Shown: positions 25,429-36,689 of the stretch, in pieces
Numbering within the stretch: the stretch's first letter is position 1
Layout of the letters: each line of letters starts with the position of its first letter
DNA from: Deltaproteobacteria bacterium
Lineage (GTDB): Bacteria; Myxococcota_A; UBA796; CAJQPC01
NCBI GenBank assembly: GCA_016717595.1
Contig: JADKFE010000016.1
Span: 43,555 to 107,554, forward strand
Reading direction: 5' to 3'
Length of the DNA stretch: 64,000 bases
The notes under the pieces: generated by a model
Told to the model about the DNA's origin: nothing
Database searches by the model: none
The model's input: the letters and a program-made list of their open reading frames with translations, nothing else
Position numbers and translations under genes: made by a program

Positions 25429-26502
25429 CGGGGCTCCGTGGTGGCCTTGGAGTTGTGGCCATGGACGCTATCAGGAGTCTAACGTCGCCCTCAGCGCCCC
25501 GCTGATCGGTGATATGGTGGCGAGTCACCCCCGGAAAACTTCCAACAGGAGAGGCACGATGGCCTTCCCGTTCATCCTCCTCGCGGCCTCCACCGCGATG
25601 GCCGCTGATCTCACCGTGAACGCGACGACGACGACGCTTAACGGCACCCAGACCTACGACAACATCTACGTCATCAACGGCGGCAAGCTCGTCGTCACGA
25701 CCTACACCGGCTCGGGCACCACGGGCACGGTCACCCTGGTCGCCGACTATGTGTACGTAGACGCCACCTCGTCCATCGTCGCCAGCGGCGCGGGATACCG
25801 CGGCGTGTCCAACGGCAACGGCGAGGGCACCGGCGGCGGCAAAGGCGGATCTTGCTGCCGTGACGGCGGCGGCGGCGGCGGGCACGGCGGCGCGGGCGGC
25901 GCGGGCTCTCTCGACGGCTGCGGCAGCGGCGGCGGCGCGGGCGGCGCGGCCTATGGCAGCTCCACCTCGGCCACCATCGACATGGGCTCGGCGGGCGGCG
26001 CGGCGGGCGCGGCCGACGGCGACTCCGGCGGCTCCGGCGCTCCCGGCGGCGGCGCGATCACCATCAGCGCGGCGAAGATCGAGATCCTCGGCAGCATCAC
26101 CACCGACGGCACCGCCGGGACGGTCATCAACGGCGACGGCTCCGCGGGCGGCGCGGGCGGCGGCGTGCTCTTGGAGGCCGCTGACCTCGTCTGCTCGGGC
26201 ACGATCTACGCCCGCGGCGGCGGCGGCGGCGTCACCGACGACGCGGGCGGCGGCGGCGGCGGCGGCGTGGTCAAGCAGTTCGCGGACTCCACCGCGACCT
26301 ACTGCACCACCGTCGTCACCGGCGGCACCACGGGCTGCGGCGCGTCCTCGGGCTCGGTGGGCATCAGCGTGAAGACCATCGCCGACTTCGACGGTGACGG
26401 CTTCTTGTACACCGACGGCGACTGTGACAGCGCGGACGGCTCGGTGTACCCCGGCGCCACCGAGGTGGACGCCGACGGCGTTGACCAGGACTGCAACGGC
26501 GT

Positions 26503-28976
<2,474 letters not shown>

Positions 28977-28998
28977 GCCACGCCTCAGCGAGACAACA

Positions 28999-29033
28999 GA
29001 CGCCCGAGTCGTCTCCGTGACGGCTCGGGCGTC
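28999..29033. terminator. Hairpin between convergent genes
   Basis: GACGCCCGAG (28999-29008) pairs perfectly with CTCGGGCGTC (29024-29033), with further pairing inside the loop. It lies 22 bp past the TSP3 stop and 46 bp past the stop of the convergent BNR gene. No T tract follows on either strand, so it may work poorly or need Rho. Confidence 0.5.
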
Positions 29034-29079
29034 GCTCTGTCAGCTTTATCGCCTCGGTGTCAGCGAACGCTGGGGCGTG

Positions 29080-30153
29080 TCAGGCGCCAAACCTCAAGGA
29101 GTACACCGGCGCGAGGGTGTGGCTCAGAAGCGCCCAGCGCTCGCCAAAGTCCTCAGAGACGTAGAGGTTGCCGGTCGTGCTGGCGAAGGCCAAAGTGGGC
29201 CCACGTTTGTCGAGGCTGTGGCGATAGACGAGGTCAAAGCAGCCCTCTTGGGGGAGGCCGTCGCGCAGCTCACGCCAGGTCACCCCGCCGTCCTCGGTGG
29301 TGCTCACGCTCAGCCCGCCGCTCGCCGCGTTGCGCCGCTCGTCGCTCACCGCGGGCACGAGCCAGGCCCGATCGGGGTTGACCTCATCGACGGCCACGGC
29401 GAAGCCAAAGCGTGGCGGGCCCGCGCTCACCTCCGCCCAGCGCTCGCCGCCGTTCACGCTGCGGAACACGCCGCAGTGGTTCTGCTGCCAGAGCACCTCG
29501 GGCCGCGTGGGGCAGGCCACGATGAGGTGAGGATCGTGGCCGATCTCGGCCTCGGGATCGGGCAAAAACGTGGCGAGCAGGCCCTTGGTCTTGGGCGCCC
29601 AGCTCAGCCCGCCGTCGCGGCTCTCAAACACGCCGCCGCAAGACACGCCGACCATGAGGTGATCGGGGTCGGCGGGGTGAATCACGAGGCTGTGGATGCC
29701 GGGGGTGTCTTTGCCGCCGCCGGTCCACTGGGTGCGGCTGGGGTGATCCCACAGGCCACGGCAGAGGGTGAAGGTGTCGCCGCCGTCGTCGCTCACGAAG
29801 AGGCCGCCGGGGTTGGTGCCCAGGTACAGGCGCCCAGGCTGGGACGCGGGCCCGGGGGCGATGAGCCAGATGTACTCCAAGGTGGCCGGCTTGCCGTCGC
29901 CACGCTCGGCGTCTTCAGGGTAGGCCGGGGCCTTCACCTCCTCCCAGCTCTGGCCCTGATCCCGGCTTCTCTGGAGCTTTTGGCCCCAGTGGCCATGATC
30001 CAGCGCCGCCCACCAGGTGCCGTTCCGGGGGTCCTCCACGGCGTAGGAGACGGGGTTGCCGACGTGGTGCACGCTCTCAAGGCGCCAGCCGCCGGGGGTT
30101 TGGGCGTAGACGACGAGCCCCTTGCGGGTGCCCAAGAACATTCTCAACGACAT
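29080..30153 (-). CDS. BNR/WD40-like beta-propeller protein
   Basis: 357 residues built from BNR/Asp-box-type repeats (SDDGGDTFTLCRGL, SRDGGLSWAPKTKG, SVNGGERWAEVSAG, TEDGGVTWRELRDG, SEDFGERWALLSHT), as in exo-alpha-sialidase-like propellers and photosystem assembly factors. There is no signal peptide, so it is cytosolic, and a sialidase role is not supported. It is the last gene of a minus-strand cluster hydrolase - MoaD/ThiS-like - BNR with a 6-bp gap upstream. The pairing with a MoaD/ThiS-like protein recurs in other bacteria as far as I recall; its role is not known to me. Confidence 0.85.
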   Translation of the reverse strand: MSLRMFLGTRKGLVVYAQTPGGWRLESVHHVGNPVSYAVEDPRNGTWWAALDHGHWGQKLQRSRDQGQSWEEVKAPAYPEDAERGDGKPATLEYIWLIAPGPASQPGRLYLGTNPGGLFVSDDGGDTFTLCRGLWDHPSRTQWTGGGKDTPGIHSLVIHPADPDHLMVGVSCGGVFESRDGGLSWAPKTKGLLATFLPDPEAEIGHDPHLIVACPTRPEVLWQQNHCGVFRSVNGGERWAEVSAGPPRFGFAVAVDEVNPDRAWLVPAVSDERRNAASGGLSVSTTEDGGVTWRELRDGLPQEGCFDLVYRHSLDKRGPTLAFASTTGNLYVSEDFGERWALLSHTLAPVYSLRFGA

Positions 30154-30159
30154 GACGGT

Positions 30160-30432
30160 TCAGCCTCCAGAGAGCGCCTGGGCGATGAAGACCTCGCTGC
30201 GCTCGTCCAGAGCGTCACCCAAGCTCACGCGGTCGACGACCATCTCGCCGTCGATGAAGATGTTGACGTGTTTACGGAGCGACCCTCGCTCGTCTACGAG
30301 GTAGCCCATGATGCCCGGAAAACGCCCGTCCAACGCCCGCACCAGCTCGGCGACGGTGCTGGCGGGGAGGGTCTGGGGGCCAAGCGTCGGGAAAAAACGC
30401 TTGAGGTGGTTGGTGAGCTCGACCTTTGGCAT
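30160..30432 (-). CDS. MoaD/ThiS-like sulfur-carrier family protein
   Basis: 90 residues with the ubiquitin-like beta-grasp pattern (VELTNHLKRFFPTL, TVAELVRALDGRFPG, HVNIFIDGEMV) and the diagnostic C-terminal Gly-Gly, here ALSGG. In MoaD and ThiS the terminal glycine is adenylated by an E1-like enzyme and carries sulfur as a thiocarboxylate. No E1-like (MoeB/ThiF) or MoaE gene is nearby. ATG 30432 is favoured over GTG 30435 because GGAGG then sits 5 bp upstream. The ATG overlaps the TGA of the hydrolase gene (TGATG). Confidence 0.85.
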   Translation of the reverse strand: MPKVELTNHLKRFFPTLGPQTLPASTVAELVRALDGRFPGIMGYLVDERGSLRKHVNIFIDGEMVVDRVSLGDALDERSEVFIAQALSGG

Positions 30433-31382
30433 CACCGCCTCCGAAGGTGCCGCGTCAGGAAATCGCCCGCGGCGTCATGGAATTGTTCGGGCGCGTCATG
30501 GTGCACGAAGTGCCCGGCGCCGGGGATGAGCACCGCCCGGGCCGCCGGGAACAAGCGCCGCCCCCGCGAGGCGAGCTCCGCCGTGGACCCGCCGGTGAAC
30601 ATGGGGTTGGGGATCATGCGGTCGTCTTCGCCCCAGACGATCAAGGTGGGCGTGCTGAGCTCCGCCAACCGGGGCGCGACGGGGTGATCCAGCATCCCGG
30701 CGATGTTTCGGCTCACCGTGCGGCTCGTGTGAACAAAGCTGGGGTGCCGCTGGGCGCGCAGGCGCTCGATGAGCAGGCGCTCGACGTGCTCATCATGCAC
30801 GTTGAAGGCGAGCTTCTTAAAGTTGGCCTCGATCTCAACAGGAGAGGCCTCCAGCGCCCGGCGCTCATGCCAGTAGCCGCGCATAAACGCCGCCCCGGCC
30901 TCGCTGAACACCTCGATGCCCGCGGGCGCGGCGAGCACCAACGCGGCCAGCCGCTCCGGCGCCAGCAAGGCCAGCTCCATCGCCGTCTGCCCGCCCATGG
31001 AGTGCCCGATCACCGCCGCCCGGGGCACCTCCAAGGCGTCGAGCCAGCCGACGAGCTGCTCGGCGTACCACTTGGGGCTGCACGGCGCGTCGGGTTTGTC
31101 CGAGCCGCCATAGCCGGGGAGGTCCAGCGCGAGCACACGCAGGCCCAAGGCGCGCAGCCACGGCACCTGCTTGTGCCAGAAGCCCAGGTTGGAGCCCATG
31201 CCGTGAATCAAGACCACGGCGGGGCGGCCCTCTTCGCCGGAGTCCAAGGTGTTGAGGCCCAGGCCGTTGACCTCCACCCGCCGCGTCGGCAAGGGGGTGG
31301 AGAGCTGGGCCGGGTCCAGGGGCTCTAGGCGCGCGGCACGATCTCCGGCGCCGGTGAGGCCGAGCAGGCTCGCGGGGATCAT
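30432..31382 (-). CDS. Alpha/beta hydrolase
   Basis: 316 residues with a complete catalytic set for the fold: the oxyanion region LIHGMGSNLGFW, nucleophile elbow GHSMGGQ, acid in VWGEDDRMIP and histidine in GAGHFVHHD. There is no signal peptide. Substrate specificity cannot be read from the sequence; esterase, lipase or C-C hydrolase roles are all open. Its stop overlaps the start of the MoaD/ThiS-like gene, and it lies 12 bp downstream of the OPA transporter gene, so the four genes 29080-32990 may be one transcript. Confidence 0.9.
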   Translation of the reverse strand: MIPASLLGLTGAGDRAARLEPLDPAQLSTPLPTRRVEVNGLGLNTLDSGEEGRPAVVLIHGMGSNLGFWHKQVPWLRALGLRVLALDLPGYGGSDKPDAPCSPKWYAEQLVGWLDALEVPRAAVIGHSMGGQTAMELALLAPERLAALVLAAPAGIEVFSEAGAAFMRGYWHERRALEASPVEIEANFKKLAFNVHDEHVERLLIERLRAQRHPSFVHTSRTVSRNIAGMLDHPVAPRLAELSTPTLIVWGEDDRMIPNPMFTGGSTAELASRGRRLFPAARAVLIPGAGHFVHHDAPEQFHDAAGDFLTRHLRRR

Positions 31383-31394
31383 GCGGAGCGCCCC

Positions 31395-32990
31395 TTAGTG
31401 CCCGCCGCCGGAGCCCTTGGGCTTGGCGTTCCACAGGCGCAGCGAGAGCAGCAGGCCGATGATGGCGATGGGGATCATCCACATCGGCCACTCGATCCAG
31501 TTGTTGGGATCCTTCGCGGCGTCGCCGTTGGGCAGGCGCGCGCCGTAGAGGAAGCTCATCACGCCGGTGCCGAGGTACACGAAGCCGTCGATGATGCCGA
31601 CGGCCACGCCGGTGTTCTTGCGCCCGCCGAAGTCCATGGACGCCGTGCCCGACAACATCCCGTGCACGCCGATGACACACAAGGACATGAAGATGACGAG
31701 GTAGCCCAAGGCCACGCTGTCGAGCACCTGGGTCATCACCAAGGCGCCGCCGAGGAGCCCGCCGTAGAGCACCGCCGCCACGGGGCCACGCCGGGACTGG
31801 AACAGGTGGTCGGAGATCACCCCGGCGAAGGCGCCGCCCATGATGCCCGCGCAGCACAGGAGCAGGCCCCAGGTGGAGGGCACAAACGTCTCCATGATGC
31901 CGGTCTGTTTGGCGAAGATGATGTACCACTGCATGATCGCCTGCCGCAGAAAGCCCGAGCAGAACTCGATCGCCGAGATCGTGAGGATCACCGGGTTGGT
32001 CAACATCTTCTTGAACACCGCCGCCACGCCCAAGGGCGGGCCGTCGTCACCTGAAGAGGCGTCACCGACGTCGAAGTCACCAAAGCCGGCCTCTCCGGGG
32101 GTGTCTCGCACAAACGCGAGGCAGACGGCCGCCATGATGCCCAGCAGGATCGCCGGGGTGAAGAACACCCAGTACGTCTCCGCCCGGCTCACGATGGCCC
32201 GGCCGCCGTCGTAAGCGAAGAACACGCCCAAGGAGATCAGCACGCCGAAGACCGCGCCGAACACGCCGCGCTCACGCACATGGAACCACGGCGCGTTGAC
32301 CTTCACGATGGCCACGGCGCCGAAGCTCTGGAAGTACATGTTGCCCGCGTACAACAATGAGAGCGCCGGGAGCAGGATCGAGCGGTCGGCGTCGCCGGTC
32401 TCTTGGCCAAAAAACGCGAAGATCGCGTTGAACACCAAGAAGAACGGCGCGGCGATGGTGTTCATCAGGGCCGTGAGCCCGCCCGGCCCGCCGGTCGTGA
32501 GCACCTCGTAGGTGACCGCGCCCATGAGCGCGTTCATCACTATCGCCCCGGTGGCGCCCACGAGCATCGCCTTCTTGCCGCCGAAGCGGTCGGTGAGCGG
32601 CCCGTTGAGCACGAACGCGACGCCGTACACCACGGTGCCAATGCCGAAGATCACGCCGAAGTCGGCGTTGTTCATCAGGCCGATGTCGCTGAACTCGTTC
32701 TTGGAGACCGTCAGGTTGTAGCGGCCCATGTACAAAAACGCGTAGGCGAAGCCCATCGGCAGCCAGTTCAGCGCGCGCCGCATCTTGTAGTCGGCGCTGT
32801 GCTGAATCTCGACCTTGGGCAGGCGCGTGATGATCAGCGCCAGGGTGCCCAACAAGATGATGATCGGCATGAGCTGGGTGAGCACGTACGAGCCGCCCCC
32901 ACCCTCAGCCGCCAAGGCGACCCCGGGGGTGACGAGCGCCGCCGCGGCGAGGAGCGCGCGCAGTGGCCAAGAGGCGGTTGCAGCGGACAT
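31395..32990 (-). CDS. MFS transporter of the organophosphate (OPA/GlpT-UhpC) type
   Basis: 531 residues with about 12 transmembrane helices. The segment YMGRYNLTVSKNEF is the arginine-containing motif of GlpT/UhpT/UhpC-type transporters, which exchange inorganic phosphate for glycerol-3-phosphate or hexose phosphates; GPLTDRFGGKKAM is the MFS loop motif. Unusually, a signal-peptide-like N-terminus (ALLAAAALVTPGVALAAEGGGG) precedes an extra helix before the MFS core. ATG 32990 was chosen over one 15 codons upstream on SD spacing. A 5'-nucleotidase gene lies just upstream on the same strand, which would fit organophosphate salvage. Confidence 0.85.
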   Translation of the reverse strand: MSAATASWPLRALLAAAALVTPGVALAAEGGGGSYVLTQLMPIIILLGTLALIITRLPKVEIQHSADYKMRRALNWLPMGFAYAFLYMGRYNLTVSKNEFSDIGLMNNADFGVIFGIGTVVYGVAFVLNGPLTDRFGGKKAMLVGATGAIVMNALMGAVTYEVLTTGGPGGLTALMNTIAAPFFLVFNAIFAFFGQETGDADRSILLPALSLLYAGNMYFQSFGAVAIVKVNAPWFHVRERGVFGAVFGVLISLGVFFAYDGGRAIVSRAETYWVFFTPAILLGIMAAVCLAFVRDTPGEAGFGDFDVGDASSGDDGPPLGVAAVFKKMLTNPVILTISAIEFCSGFLRQAIMQWYIIFAKQTGIMETFVPSTWGLLLCCAGIMGGAFAGVISDHLFQSRRGPVAAVLYGGLLGGALVMTQVLDSVALGYLVIFMSLCVIGVHGMLSGTASMDFGGRKNTGVAVGIIDGFVYLGTGVMSFLYGARLPNGDAAKDPNNWIEWPMWMIPIAIIGLLLSLRLWNAKPKGSGGGH

Positions 32991-33077
32991 GACGAGCCCT
33001 CGGGTGTGCTGAGCCGCGAACGATAGCCGCTTCACGGCGTCTTGGTCAACCGGCGCGCGGATTCCTGCGCCGGGCGC

Positions 33078-34613
33078 TCACTTCACCTGAACGGTGCGAT
33101 CTCGCGGCGGCGTCACCACGGGGCCCTTGGCGACCTCGTCGAGCAGCACGTCAAAGTCGGAGCGGGGCAGCGTGACGACGGCCTGGGGTTTGGCCCCGGC
33201 GAGGTAACGATCGGCGCGCTCGACCACAAAGGAGTTGCTCACCGCGGTGTAGGTGGCGTCGGGATCGAGCGGTTTGCCGTTCACCAGGGCCTCGACGATC
33301 TCCGGCGAGCCCATCTTCTCGCGCCAGCGCACCGTGGCGCCGGAGAGCTGAATCGCGCCTTTGTCGCCGGACTGCGCGGCCAGGGCGTTCGCGAGGAGGA
33401 TCGCCTGCAGCTCTCCGCCGGTGATCGTGAACGTGGTGACCTGGTTGCCAAACGGCAGGATCTCGTAGATCGACCGGCGGGTGATCGGCCCGGCGACCAG
33501 ATCGGCGCGTAGACCGCCGGAGTTGTACACGCCGATGTCGGTGCCCGCGAAGGCGCGCAGGGCGTCGGTGACCCAGTTTCCGAGATCGCTCTCTTCAGCC
33601 CACGACCGGCCCAAGGTGGCCTTGGCCTCGCCGATGACCACGCCGTAGACCGCGTCGATCTCCGTCGCGTACCCATCCACCATCGCCGCGATCTCGGGGC
33701 TCGCCGGGCCGGGGGCCGCGCCTGGGAGGAGGTCCTGGAGCTGGTACTGAAAGCTCACGATGGCGCCGTCTTCAACCCGCAGGCGGATGACGCCGAGGCT
33801 GCGCCCATAGCTCCCGGCCTGCACGATGGGCACGCCGTTCACGCGCTCCTCCACCCGAAGCGGGGTGTGGGAGTGGCCGCCGATGATGAGGTCAAGCTCG
33901 GGGATGGCCTCGGCGAGGGCACGATCGGCCTCTACGCCGAGGTGCGTGAGGGCGATCACCAGGTCCACCTCGGGGGCGAGGCGCTCAAGCTCGGCGCGCA
34001 CGGTGTCCACCGCCTTCTTCACCTCCACCCGCTGCATCACCGAGAGCGGCGCGAGGTGGGTGAGGCCTTCAGTGGTGGCGCCGATGACGGCGACCTTGAG
34101 CCCGCCCGTCTCCAAGACCACCGACGGGCGCAGCCCGGGGTAGGCCGGGCCGCCGGTCTTGGCGACGACGTTTGACGAGACGACGGGGATCTTGGAGGCG
34201 GCGATGAGCGCGGCGAGGTTCTGATCGCCACGGTCAAACTCGTGGTTGCCCAGCGCCCAGGCGTCGTAGCCCGCGGCCTCCATCAGCTCCAGCATGGCGC
34301 CGCCGTTGGCGTCCCGCACCTTGAGATCGGTCAGGGGCGTGCCGGTGAGGATGTCGCCGCCGTCGAGCACGAGCGTCGGCATGTTCGCCGAGAGCGCCCG
34401 CACCCAGGCGTCGATCTCCACGAAGCCGCCGATGGCGGGCTCCCCTTCGAGCCAGTCGGCGCGCTCGGGGAGGTAGTGGCAGTGCAGATCGTTCGTGTGC
34501 AGCAGCAAAAGCTCACCCGGCGCGGGGCCGAGGGGCTCCGCGGGCGGGGTGGGCGGCGCGCAGGCCAGAAACGACGAGAGAAAGAGCCTTGGGACGAACC
34601 ACAAGCCGAGCAT
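33078..34613 (-). CDS. 5'-nucleotidase / 2',3'-cyclic phosphodiesterase family lipoprotein (UshA-like)
   Basis: 511 residues. The lipobox is FLACAPP. The N-terminal metallophosphatase domain has HTNDLHCHYLP, DGGDILTGTPLTD, GNHEFDRG and GGHSHTPL, the ligands of the di-metal site. The C-terminal domain has the nucleoside-binding layout (YNSGGLRADLVAG, EILPFGNQVTTF). Such enzymes strip phosphate from nucleotides outside the inner membrane. The ATG overlaps the TGA of the upstream thioredoxin-like gene (TGATG), so the two are coupled. Confidence 0.93.
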   Translation of the reverse strand: MLGLWFVPRLFLSSFLACAPPTPPAEPLGPAPGELLLLHTNDLHCHYLPERADWLEGEPAIGGFVEIDAWVRALSANMPTLVLDGGDILTGTPLTDLKVRDANGGAMLELMEAAGYDAWALGNHEFDRGDQNLAALIAASKIPVVSSNVVAKTGGPAYPGLRPSVVLETGGLKVAVIGATTEGLTHLAPLSVMQRVEVKKAVDTVRAELERLAPEVDLVIALTHLGVEADRALAEAIPELDLIIGGHSHTPLRVEERVNGVPIVQAGSYGRSLGVIRLRVEDGAIVSFQYQLQDLLPGAAPGPASPEIAAMVDGYATEIDAVYGVVIGEAKATLGRSWAEESDLGNWVTDALRAFAGTDIGVYNSGGLRADLVAGPITRRSIYEILPFGNQVTTFTITGGELQAILLANALAAQSGDKGAIQLSGATVRWREKMGSPEIVEALVNGKPLDPDATYTAVSNSFVVERADRYLAGAKPQAVVTLPRSDFDVLLDEVAKGPVVTPPRDRTVQVK

Positions 34614-35260
34614 CAGGATCCCGTGAGGAGGGCGTAGACGCGGGAGATCTGGGCCTCGTCCATGGGCCCTCGCGCGTGGTGGAGCACCTGCCCATCGGCG
34701 CCCAACACGACGGTCTGGGGGATCTTCTGGTGATCGAGGCCCAAGGCCTCAAAGAGCTGCTCCGGCGGGGCGCTCACGAGCACGTTGTCCCAGCTCAGGC
34801 CGAGCTGGGCGGCGAAGGTCTCGACCTTCTTGGCGACCTCCTCTTCAGGCCCGCCGTCCTCAAAAAGATCCCAAGAGATCCCCAGCAGATCGGCGTGCTC
34901 CGAGAGCGCGCGGCCCAGGCCCTCGATGCGCGGCAGCTCCTCTTCACAGGGCTCACACCAGGTGGCCCAGTGGTGCAGGATCAGCGGGCGGCCTTGGGGG
35001 CGAACGGCGGTGAGCACCCCCTCCAGGCTCACGACGCGGCAGCGACCGACGGGCGCGACGAGCTCGGCGAGGCTGGGATCGTCGGGGAAGCTCGGCGGCG
35101 CTTGGGGCGCGGCGCGGCGCTCGGTGGGGTTGGGATCCGCCGAGGTGGGCAAGGGCGCGGTGCGGGGCCGCTCGCCTGGGCGCTCGAAGAGCTCCTTCTG
35201 GGCCACACGGCGCGCGATGCGTGTCGCGGCGCGGCGAGCGAGGTCTTTGATGAGGCCCAT
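34613..35260 (-). CDS. TlpA-like thioredoxin-fold protein
   Basis: 215 residues. An arginine-rich N-terminal helix and a proline-rich linker precede a thioredoxin-fold domain with the active-site motif HHWATWCEPCEEELP and the cis-proline region KIPQTVVLGADGQVL. No clear signal peptide or membrane helix is seen, so location is uncertain; related TlpA/ResA proteins act on the periplasmic side in thiol reduction. GGAGGAG lies just before ATG 35260. It is coupled to the 5'-nucleotidase gene through a TGATG overlap. Confidence 0.85.
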   Translation of the reverse strand: MGLIKDLARRAATRIARRVAQKELFERPGERPRTAPLPTSADPNPTERRAAPQAPPSFPDDPSLAELVAPVGRCRVVSLEGVLTAVRPQGRPLILHHWATWCEPCEEELPRIEGLGRALSEHADLLGISWDLFEDGGPEEEVAKKVETFAAQLGLSWDNVLVSAPPEQLFEALGLDHQKIPQTVVLGADGQVLHHARGPMDEAQISRVYALLTGS

Positions 35261-35319
35261 GGGCTCCTCCGACGCGGCGGGGTGCGCGCCGCGGGCCCAT
35301 AGTCTATCCGTTCTCAGTC

Positions 35320-35943
35320 TCAGCGTGTGGGCGCGGTGGGATCTCGGGGTCGGGCGTCGCCCCAGGCCACAAAACCCGCGCCGTTCCAGCGGTACACCAA
35401 GGGCGAGATCGCCGCGGGATACCCCTCAAACATCTTGCGGGCGCCGACAGCGACGATCTTGTTCACCTCGGCGTCCATGCCGTCCCACACCAGCACCACG
35501 CCTTGCACCGGGCTCGTCACCAGGGGCACCGGGCCGACGGTCGAGAGCCACTCGGGGTGCAAGAGCACCACCGCCTCACGCCCCGGGGGGCAGACGACCT
35601 CAAAATACTGGCCGCCGCCGTCGATCTTGCGGAGCTGGAGGGGGTTCGTGGTGAGCAACGACGCCGCCCGGGCGCGGAGGTCCGCGGTGCTTCCGCCCCA
35701 AGCGGCCAGCTCAGCCTGGGTGACATACGGCGCGCGGTCGCCCTCGACGCGGCGAAAACACAGGTAGAGCTCGTTTAAGACGAGGTCTTCGCAGGCCAGC
35801 TCCGCCGCCGTGCCCGTCTTTCCTTGCGCCCGAAGGCGCTCGGCCTGGGCGATGCGCTCATCGACGGAGGTGGGCTGGGGCAAAAAGTCGCCCGCCGGGA
35901 GCGCCGCGAGGACGAGGCTGACACCAAACCAGAACCCCACCAT
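35320..35943 (-). CDS. Secreted protein of unknown function
   Basis: 207 residues with a signal peptide (MVGFWFGVSLVLAALPAG). The mature part has a short helical section with two cysteines (ELACEDLVLNELYLCFRRVEG), then a beta-rich domain (GGGQYFEVVCPPGREAVVLL, LVTSPVQGVVLVWDGMDAEV). I do not recognise the family. GGAGG lies 7 bp before the ATG. It precedes the thioredoxin-like gene by 59 bp on the same strand and may share its transcript. Confidence 0.65.
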   Translation of the reverse strand: MVGFWFGVSLVLAALPAGDFLPQPTSVDERIAQAERLRAQGKTGTAAELACEDLVLNELYLCFRRVEGDRAPYVTQAELAAWGGSTADLRARAASLLTTNPLQLRKIDGGGQYFEVVCPPGREAVVLLHPEWLSTVGPVPLVTSPVQGVVLVWDGMDAEVNKIVAVGARKMFEGYPAAISPLVYRWNGAGFVAWGDARPRDPTAPTR

Positions 35944-36057
35944 TCATCACCTCCAACCACGTCCCGCGACACCTGGCGCTGAGCGTGTGTTCCGAGAAGC
36001 TGACACGACGCCGAGATCTCTGACGCGGAGCCCAAGACGCTGACGGTCAGCCTCCGC

Positions 36058-36597
36058 TCACTCCGAGACCGAGTGCTCCTCGATGACGGGGAGCAGATCT
36101 TCACGGAGCGGGCGCAGGCTCTGGGGCTCGGCCATGAGGTCGGTGAGCTGGGCGGTGAGGCGGCGCTGGCGGCGGCAGAGGGTCTTCGCCATCTCGTGAA
36201 CGAGCTTAAACGCCGCGAGGTTGCCCTCGCTGAGCAAGGCGTCAAACTCGCTCTTGGGGAAGCGGAACAGCGTGCCCTCCCCCACCGCGGACACCGTGGC
36301 GCTGCGGGGCGAGCCGTCGATGAGCGCCATCTCGCCGAAGCAGGCGTGGCGGCCCAGGCGCGCGAGCTCTTCGCTGGGGCCCATGAGGCGCGCCTTGGTG
36401 ACCGTGACCTCTCCGCGGTGAATGACGTACCAGGCGTCCCCGGCCTCACCCTCGCGGAAGATGGGCTGGGCATGGCGTACCCGCTGAATCTGCATGACGC
36501 GGACGATCTCGGAGAGCTCCGCAGGGTCGAGATCACGGAACAGAGGCGTCTCTAGTAAGAAGGTGATGATGCTCTCTAGCGTCAGCGCACTTCCCAC
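36058..36597 (-). CDS. Cyclic-nucleotide-binding (CAP_ED) domain protein
   Basis: About 179 residues from GTG 36597; the frame is open to another GTG at 36663. One cNMP-binding domain covers most of it: PLFRDLDPAELSEIVRVMQ, IFREGEAGDAWYVIHRGEV and the phosphate-binding cassette GEMALIDGSPRSATV with its conserved arginine. A C-terminal helix (AFKLVHEMAKTLCRRQRRLT) follows, but there is no helix-turn-helix, so it is probably a sensor or partner-binding protein rather than a transcription factor. AGGAGG sits very close to GTG 36597, which leaves the start uncertain. Confidence 0.85.
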   Translation of the reverse strand: MGSALTLESIITFLLETPLFRDLDPAELSEIVRVMQIQRVRHAQPIFREGEAGDAWYVIHRGEVTVTKARLMGPSEELARLGRHACFGEMALIDGSPRSATVSAVGEGTLFRFPKSEFDALLSEGNLAAFKLVHEMAKTLCRRQRRLTAQLTDLMAEPQSLRPLREDLLPVIEEHSVSE

Positions 36598-36689
36598 ACG
36601 ACCTCCTGCGACCTTGGACCGGGTTTCCGAGGTGCTTGTTTTACCATATGTGGGAGTGACCACGCCCTCGTGTCACCCTGGACCGCCTG

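Noticed and set aside
29080..30153. Annotation as a sialidase
   Set aside because: BNR repeats are present, but no signal peptide and no arginine triad or catalytic Tyr/Glu set could be identified.
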